Below are positions 4,692 through 7,650 of a stretch of 7,650 nucleotides of DNA, piece by piece. Made by a program: the position numbers and the translations under genes. The DNA is taken from assembly GCA_026706505.1 (NCBI GenBank), contig JAPOYQ010000681.1, positions 2,926 to 10,575 on the forward strand, in the 5' to 3' direction. The notes beneath the pieces were generated by a model, which saw only the letters and a list, made by a program, of their open reading frames with translations, had not been told where the DNA came from and searched no databases. Source of the stretch: Gemmatimonadota bacterium. GTDB taxonomy: Bacteria > Latescibacterota > UBA2968 > UBA8231. The first letter of the stretch is position 1, and each line of letters starts with the position of its first letter.

Positions 4692-6584
4692 CTAAGGCGA
4701 AATAGGTTTCAAGTTAAACTCATCAACCACATCACTCCACGAAGAGAATAGTGTTCTTTTAGAATTATGGACAAAGAGGTATTCTACTAACACACCAACA
4801 ATGTGAACATTTCCATGTGTGTCTGGGGTAGTGTAAACAGGACTATCGCTATCGCCGCCAATAGAGCCCAGAGAGATATTGGTATAGTAATCGTAAGAGT
4901 ACAAATTCCTTTCCTCCTTAATTGTTAGTATCTTTTCACCAACAACGTTGCCAATCTTCTCACCAGGTCCAGAAGAAGCGCCAGAATACGTCACTTCAAG
5001 ACCTCCTACCGGCTCTTTTGAACCAACCACTCTATATGTGTCACCATCCCTTCCCCGTATAGTGAGCGGTGTAATTCGGTCTATGTAATCATTTTTGTCG
5101 GTGTCGTCGAGACAAAACGATTCACCATCTTTTTGCCACTTTAACGAACAGCCTGGCGTTTGCGGACTTGGGTATTTAACGAATGCGGCGTCCACAGAGA
5201 GAATTTTCTTTTCACCCTCTACTCGTGTAGATGGCATTTTAAAAACTTTACCAAGCAGGTGACTGAGAGTTCGAGGATTCCGATCTCGCCGGTTTCCAAT
5301 AAGCACATCTGTGGGATCAGAACTTATATCACTTTGCTTCGTTTGAGCAACACTGTGAGCGGGTACTATAAGCCCTCTTGTTCCGTCGATGGTTTCAAGA
5401 CCACCGAGGGTGATGGTTGTACAATAATTTCTAAGTGACTGCCCAATGTCTTGAATGAGCATAGCTTCTCCTCCTAGAGGTGTCAGTAGTATCCCTTGCG
5501 GGGGGCAGAGACCGTGGGTAATGGCGTCAGGTACATACATCACCTGTACCTCAGCAGGATTGGAACAGTTGTCACCGTCTGCCGATTCTACACAGGCGTA
5601 ATAGTAGAAGGTGGTGTTAGTTGTGACTGACGGCACAGGCACAATGATCGTTTTCGTCTCCTGTGTTCCTAGTGTAAGAGAATCGGTGATTGCAAGACGG
5701 GTTCCGCCAATTGTCGGGTTTGACGTTCGGGATTGGTGCCGGTAGAAGTGGATGGTTTTTGGTTCTGCAGATACGATACCTGTGTTCTTAGTGGTAATCC
5801 GGGCAGCAACCTGTGTACCCGATTCTGTAGCATTCGGTGATATGAAGAGAGCTTCCTGCCTTGGTTGCACCCGCACCTCGGCCGGAGCCAAGGAACAGTT
5901 GTTGCCGGTCTGCTCCCCCGCCGCCGCGTCCACGCAGGCGTAGTAGTAGTACGTGGCGTCAGACGGGACGGACGGAACCACGGTCGATAGGGAGCGCGTG
6001 GCCGACGCGCCAGCGGCGAGAGAACCAGACCGCGCCGTCTGGGCGATCCGAGCGCCGTTGACCGTCGGATTCGCCGTTGGGGTGGCGTGGCGATACACTC
6101 GGATGATCTCCGAACTGGCGGCCCCCGCGCCGCGGTTGTGAACCGCGATCTGCATCGTGATCAAGCCGCCCGGCTCCGGGTTGGTCGGCGATGCGGTAAC
6201 GGATGGGATAGCGAGGTCGGGCGGCTGTTCAGGCGTTGCGTCCACCGTCGGCTGCACGGTCACTGTCGCCGGAGCCGTCGAACAGGTGTCGTCGGTCTCG
6301 GTTTCCCCGTCAGCAGAGTCGGCGCAGGCGTAATAGTAGAAGGTGGTGGTCGTAGTAACGGACGGCGTGGTGACCGACAGGGTTCTCGTCCGATATGAGC
6401 ACCGGCACCTCGTCGAGTAGCCGCGCCACCGTGGCGTCTTGTTGCTCCGTGCCGAGGATCGACCCCCACACCATCTCGGTAACTGGGTCGAGCGAGTAAC
6501 CACCCCGCTGGCCAATCCGCAACGACGAAACCGCCGCAGCGGACGGATTGACCGCATAGATGGCAAGCAGCGCCGCGTCTTCAA
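4692..6584 (-). CDS. Piece 5: CARDB-like repeats plus chymotrypsin-fold serine protease
   Basis: This is a 630-codon open frame, but its first about 67 residues (to 6384) are an Arg-rich out-of-frame reading of piece 4, and the only start at its head is a TTG. Real sequence begins at TLSVTTPSV (residue 68). A truncated CARDB-like repeat (68-109) is followed by two full ones (about 122-239 and 243-348), each ending in the signature [FY]YYYAC.[DE]...G. The protease domain spans about 355-625. A plausible triad is His410 in IVPAHSV, Asp465 in SVDAAFVKY and Ser579 in GGDSDSPV, the S1-type order, with the usual Gly after Ser replaced by Asp580. The repeats likely serve adhesion or spacing of an extracellular peptidase. 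There is no signal peptide in this piece, so export needs piece 1. The protease end is AT-rich compared with the rest. Confidence 0.75.
   Translation of the reverse strand: MKTRRCLPSMRSIRPLRRFRRCGLASGVVTRSTQLPRWCGGRSSARSNKTPRWRGYSTRCRCSYRTRTLSVTTPSVTTTTTFYYYACADSADGETETDDTCSTAPATVTVQPTVDATPEQPPDLAIPSVTASPTNPEPGGLITMQIAVHNRGAGAASSEIIRVYRHATPTANPTVNGARIAQTARSGSLAAGASATRSLSTVVPSVPSDATYYYYACVDAAAGEQTGNNCSLAPAEVRVQPRQEALFISPNATESGTQVAARITTKNTGIVSAEPKTIHFYRHQSRTSNPTIGGTRLAITDSLTLGTQETKTIIVPVPSVTTNTTFYYYACVESADGDNCSNPAEVQVMYVPDAITHGLCPPQGILLTPLGGEAMLIQDIGQSLRNYCTTITLGGLETIDGTRGLIVPAHSVAQTKQSDISSDPTDVLIGNRRDRNPRTLSHLLGKVFKMPSTRVEGEKKILSVDAAFVKYPSPQTPGCSLKWQKDGESFCLDDTDKNDYIDRITPLTIRGRDGDTYRVVGSKEPVGGLEVTYSGASSGPGEKIGNVVGEKILTIKEERNLYSYDYYTNISLGSIGGDSDSPVYTTPDTHGNVHIVGVLVEYLFVHNSKRTLFSSWSDVVDEFNLKPISP
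5593..5616. repeat. 24-base exact repeat, copy in CARDB repeat 3
   Basis: CAGGCGTAATAGTAGAAGGTGGTG is identical at 5593-5616 and 6325-6348. It encodes (minus strand) the TTFYYYAC signature of CARDB repeats 3 and 1. The middle repeat has a diverged version (GCGTAGTAGTAGTACGTGGC near 5938). Confidence 0.85.
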
Positions 6585-6801
6585 GCTCGACTTGACCGTT
6601 GCAATCTACATCGCCCAGCCCAATCTGGCCGTAGTTGGGAAGCGAAACGGCGGGATCAACCCGGTGCATGGCCATCAGCAGCCCATCGTCGATGTCCACC
6701 CGGCCGTTGTTGTCCACATCGCCGAGCAACCCGTCCAACATCGGCACCTCCTTCCTCCACACCGTCGGCTGCGCCTCCACCGCAGGCTCCAACGGCCCCA
6801 C
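6310..6801 (-). pseudogene. Piece 4: dockerin-like EF-hand pair
   Basis: The reading frame gives two calcium-loop repeats, DVDNNGRVDIDDGLLMAMH and DVDCNGQVELEDAALLAIY, about 36 residues apart. Both carry the D-x-D-x-N-G-x-x-x-x-x-D pattern of type I dockerins or free EF-hand pairs. Dockerins bind cohesins or act as calcium-stabilised modules in secreted proteins. They are followed by RIGQRGGYSLDPVTEMVWGS and LLDEVPVLIS. After about 6384 the frame is out of register (GHHAVRYYDHHLLLL is a +1 reading of the CARDB segment). A GTG at 6801 opens the frame, but it is simply the Val of KVGPLEP and has no convincing ribosome site. Confidence 0.65.
6325..6348. repeat. 24-base exact repeat, copy in truncated CARDB repeat 1
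   Basis: Identical to 5593-5616. It lies only about 35 bases from the point where the dockerin frame ends and CARDB sense begins, so it may mark a past recombination between CARDB repeats that removed the first part of repeat 1. Confidence 0.8.
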
Positions 6802-6812
6802 CTTCCCCCCCC

Positions 6813-6971
6813 GCCTTTAGCTGCGTCTCCACCACCAGATCCACCGGCCCTTGTCCCACCGCCACGCTAAAGGCCGCATCTACATACGCGACCAGCCCGT
6901 CCCCCGAAACCACCAACCCATACGACCCGGTCGAGCCCGCCGTCAGCGGCACCGCCGCAACACGCGCCCCC
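6813..6971 (-). pseudogene. Piece 3: linker beta segment between FlgD-like module and dockerin
   Basis: The frame after the C6 tract reads ARVAAVPLTAGSTGSYGLVV, then SGDGLVAYVDAAFSVAVGQG and VDLVVETQLKAG. It continues naturally from DGQVGVPAGG of piece 2 and runs into KVGPLEPAVEAQP of piece 4 if the C8 tract is read as seven C. Beyond the tract the same frame turns into Gly-rich sequence without domain character (GGEGGAVGACGGGAAD), a sign of wrong-frame reading. It is probably another beta-sandwich strand region; no family is recognised. Confidence 0.5.
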
Positions 6972-7209
6972 CAGCCGGCACGCCCACCTGCCCATCCACC
7001 AACACCATCCGCCCCGTCTGATGCACACCCACCACCGTCAAGCGGTAGAAATACACCCCCGAAGCCGCCGCCCGCCCTGCCGCATCCGTGCCATCCCACC
7101 GCGCCCGATACGACCCAGCCGCTTGCTCCTCATCCACCAGCGTCGCCATGTGCTGACCGAGGATGTTGAACACCTCCAACCGCACCGGCGCTGGGGCCGT
7201 CAGTTGATA
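6943..7209 (-). pseudogene. Piece 2: FlgD-like / T9SS-type beta domain
   Basis: This frame continues piece 1 after one restored base. It reads APAPVRLEVFNILGQHMATL, then DEEQAAGSYRARWDGTDAAG and ASGVYFYRLTV. This is the typical FlgD Ig-like or T9SS type A module (VxLxVYNxxGqxVxtLv, G.....WDG.d..G..vasGvYfYrl). Such a module is normally at the extreme C-terminus of sorted proteins; here it lies near the N-terminus, followed by further domains. Meaningful sequence runs to the C6 tract at 6967-6972, after which the frame runs out into GGRVLRRCR and stops. It has no start or ribosome site of its own, so it depends on frame restoration. Confidence 0.6.
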
Positions 7210-7505
7210 GGAATGATCGTCGAGGGATTGAACGGATTCGGATAGTTCGGCCCTAGCGCAAACCCCTGCGGCAGCACCAAAGCCCCTCCCGCCGCCAACA
7301 GCAGGGCAAACTGCCCGGCCTCGTCGGTGGTGGCTTGCCCCACCGGCCCCTTGGCCAGATCGGCTACGTCAAACAGCACCACCTGTGCACCGGCCACCGG
7401 TGACCCATCCGACAGCCGCACCTGACCCGAAACCATCGGCGGCGATACCGGGCTCGCTTGAACGGAAACCAACAGGCCAACCAGACATACCACTAGCGAC
7501 TTCAC
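7200..7505 (-). CDS. Piece 1: signal peptide, carboxypeptidase-regulatory-like domain, YPNPFNPST
   Basis: As read, this is a 101-residue product that stops at TGA just after the frameshift. The GTG at 7505 is preferred because it gives a classic signal peptide (MKSLVVCLVGLLVSVQA, likely cleaved after VQA), although AAGGAG lies unusually close (2 bases). A GTG at 7550 would add 15 residues ahead of it. The mature part starts with VSGQVRLSDGSPVAGAQVVL and continues to TTDEAGQFALL, the pattern of a carboxypeptidase-regulatory-like beta-sandwich. It then reaches GPNYPNPFNPSTII, the linker-and-strand motif that opens FlgD-like or T9SS-type sorting domains in FCB-group proteins. Coding sense is lost after about 7210. 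Confidence 0.65.
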   Translation of the reverse strand: MKSLVVCLVGLLVSVQASPVSPPMVSGQVRLSDGSPVAGAQVVLFDVADLAKGPVGQATTDEAGQFALLLAAGGALVLPQGFALGPNYPNPFNPSTIIPIN

Positions 7506-7575
7506 AACTCCTTGTAATCCTTGGTAGTGTTTGAAAATAAGGTGCGCCACGCGCGCTACGATGAGTCCTAAAAGA

Positions 7576-7599
7576 CAGTCCTTGAAATATAAGGAACTG
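7576..7599. promoter_or_regulatory. Inverted repeat upstream of the secreted-protein gene
   Basis: CAGTCCTT (7576-7583) and AAGGAACTG (7591-7599) are inverted copies with one extra base, around the 7-base centre GAAATAT. It lies 71-94 bases upstream of the chosen start at 7505, on an AT-rich stretch. It could be an operator or an mRNA stem-loop. No clear -35/-10 pair is visible in 7506-7650, and no other gene is seen there. Confidence 0.25.
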
Positions 7600-7650
7600 A
7601 CGTGATTACCTCGTGATCCCAGAAGCCGTTGTTATGATTTTTTTGTGATT

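Larger units (their letters stand above)
4692..7505 (-). pseudogene. Secreted dockerin/CARDB/serine-protease multidomain gene broken by four single-base indels
   Basis: All the minus-strand pieces below join into one logical protein if single bases are restored. At 7209/7210 one base is missing: adding it turns STIIPIN-stop into STIIPYQLTAPAPVRLEVFN. The C-run at 6967-6972 has six C and needs seven. The C-run at 6805-6812 has eight and needs seven. Near 6383-6384 one extra T stands at the dockerin/CARDB junction. Two losses and two gains cancel, so the first and last pieces share one frame. The conceptual product is about 935 residues: signal peptide, carboxypeptidase-regulatory-like domain, YPNPFNPST/FlgD-like module, dockerin pair, CARDB repeats, chymotrypsin-fold protease. 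It would act outside the cell. Decay, phase variation or assembly error all fit; the sequence alone cannot choose. Confidence 0.7.

Noticed and set aside
6384..6584. Arg-rich first 67 residues of the 630-codon frame
   Set aside because: They are an out-of-frame reading of the dockerin piece, which has clear EF-hand motifs in the other frame.
6375..7215. Programmed ribosomal frameshifting to join the pieces
   Set aside because: Four shifts in mixed directions without slippery heptamers plus stimulatory structure are implausible; indels explain them better.

Overview
The window looks like chromosomal DNA of a high-GC bacterium, probably an uncultured lineage of the FCB type (Latescibacterota- or Poribacteria-like). 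The clue is the secreted-protein module at the right end, which has a YPNPFNPST motif followed by a FlgD-like/T9SS-like beta domain and a dockerin-like EF-hand pair. The intact genes have strong AGGAGG-type ribosome sites and often GTG starts. This placement is an inference; there is no rRNA or marker gene to test it.

Left part (1-3518): four intact-looking genes alternate in strand. They are a luciferase-like flavin-dependent oxidoreductase (minus, GTG start, cut by the window edge), a transaldolase/fructose-6-phosphate-aldolase-like Schiff-base enzyme (plus), an HpcH/HpaI-type metal-dependent aldolase (minus) and a 234-residue soluble protein of no family I recognise (plus). The two aldolase genes converge with only 7 bases between them. 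The HpcH gene and the unknown gene diverge from a short spacer with overlapping candidate promoters. A small carbon- or aromatic-catabolism locus is plausible, but the substrate cannot be read from the sequence.

Middle part (3519-4691): a tail-anchored coiled-coil protein built from 7- and 11-residue repeats (minus) is bracketed by a 30-base imperfect direct repeat. Beyond it lies a gene graveyard on the plus strand: a possible signal-peptide-like mini ORF, the C-terminal tail of a retropepsin-like (clan AA) aspartic protease, and the C-terminal tail of a biotin protein ligase. Each has lost its N-terminal part.

Right part (4692-7505, minus): one long secreted multidomain protein is spread over three reading frames. 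In order it has a signal peptide, a carboxypeptidase-regulatory-like domain, the YPNPFNPST/FlgD-like module, a dockerin pair, one truncated and two full CARDB-like repeats, and a chymotrypsin-fold serine protease domain with a visible His/Asp/Ser triad. Four single-base indels separate the pieces. Two lie in C-homopolymers (6 and 8 C, where 7 would be in frame in both), and the four cancel so that the first and last pieces share one frame. This may be pseudogene decay, phase variation or consensus error in the assembly. The last CARDB repeat and the protease are clearly AT-richer than the rest, so the gene looks chimeric.
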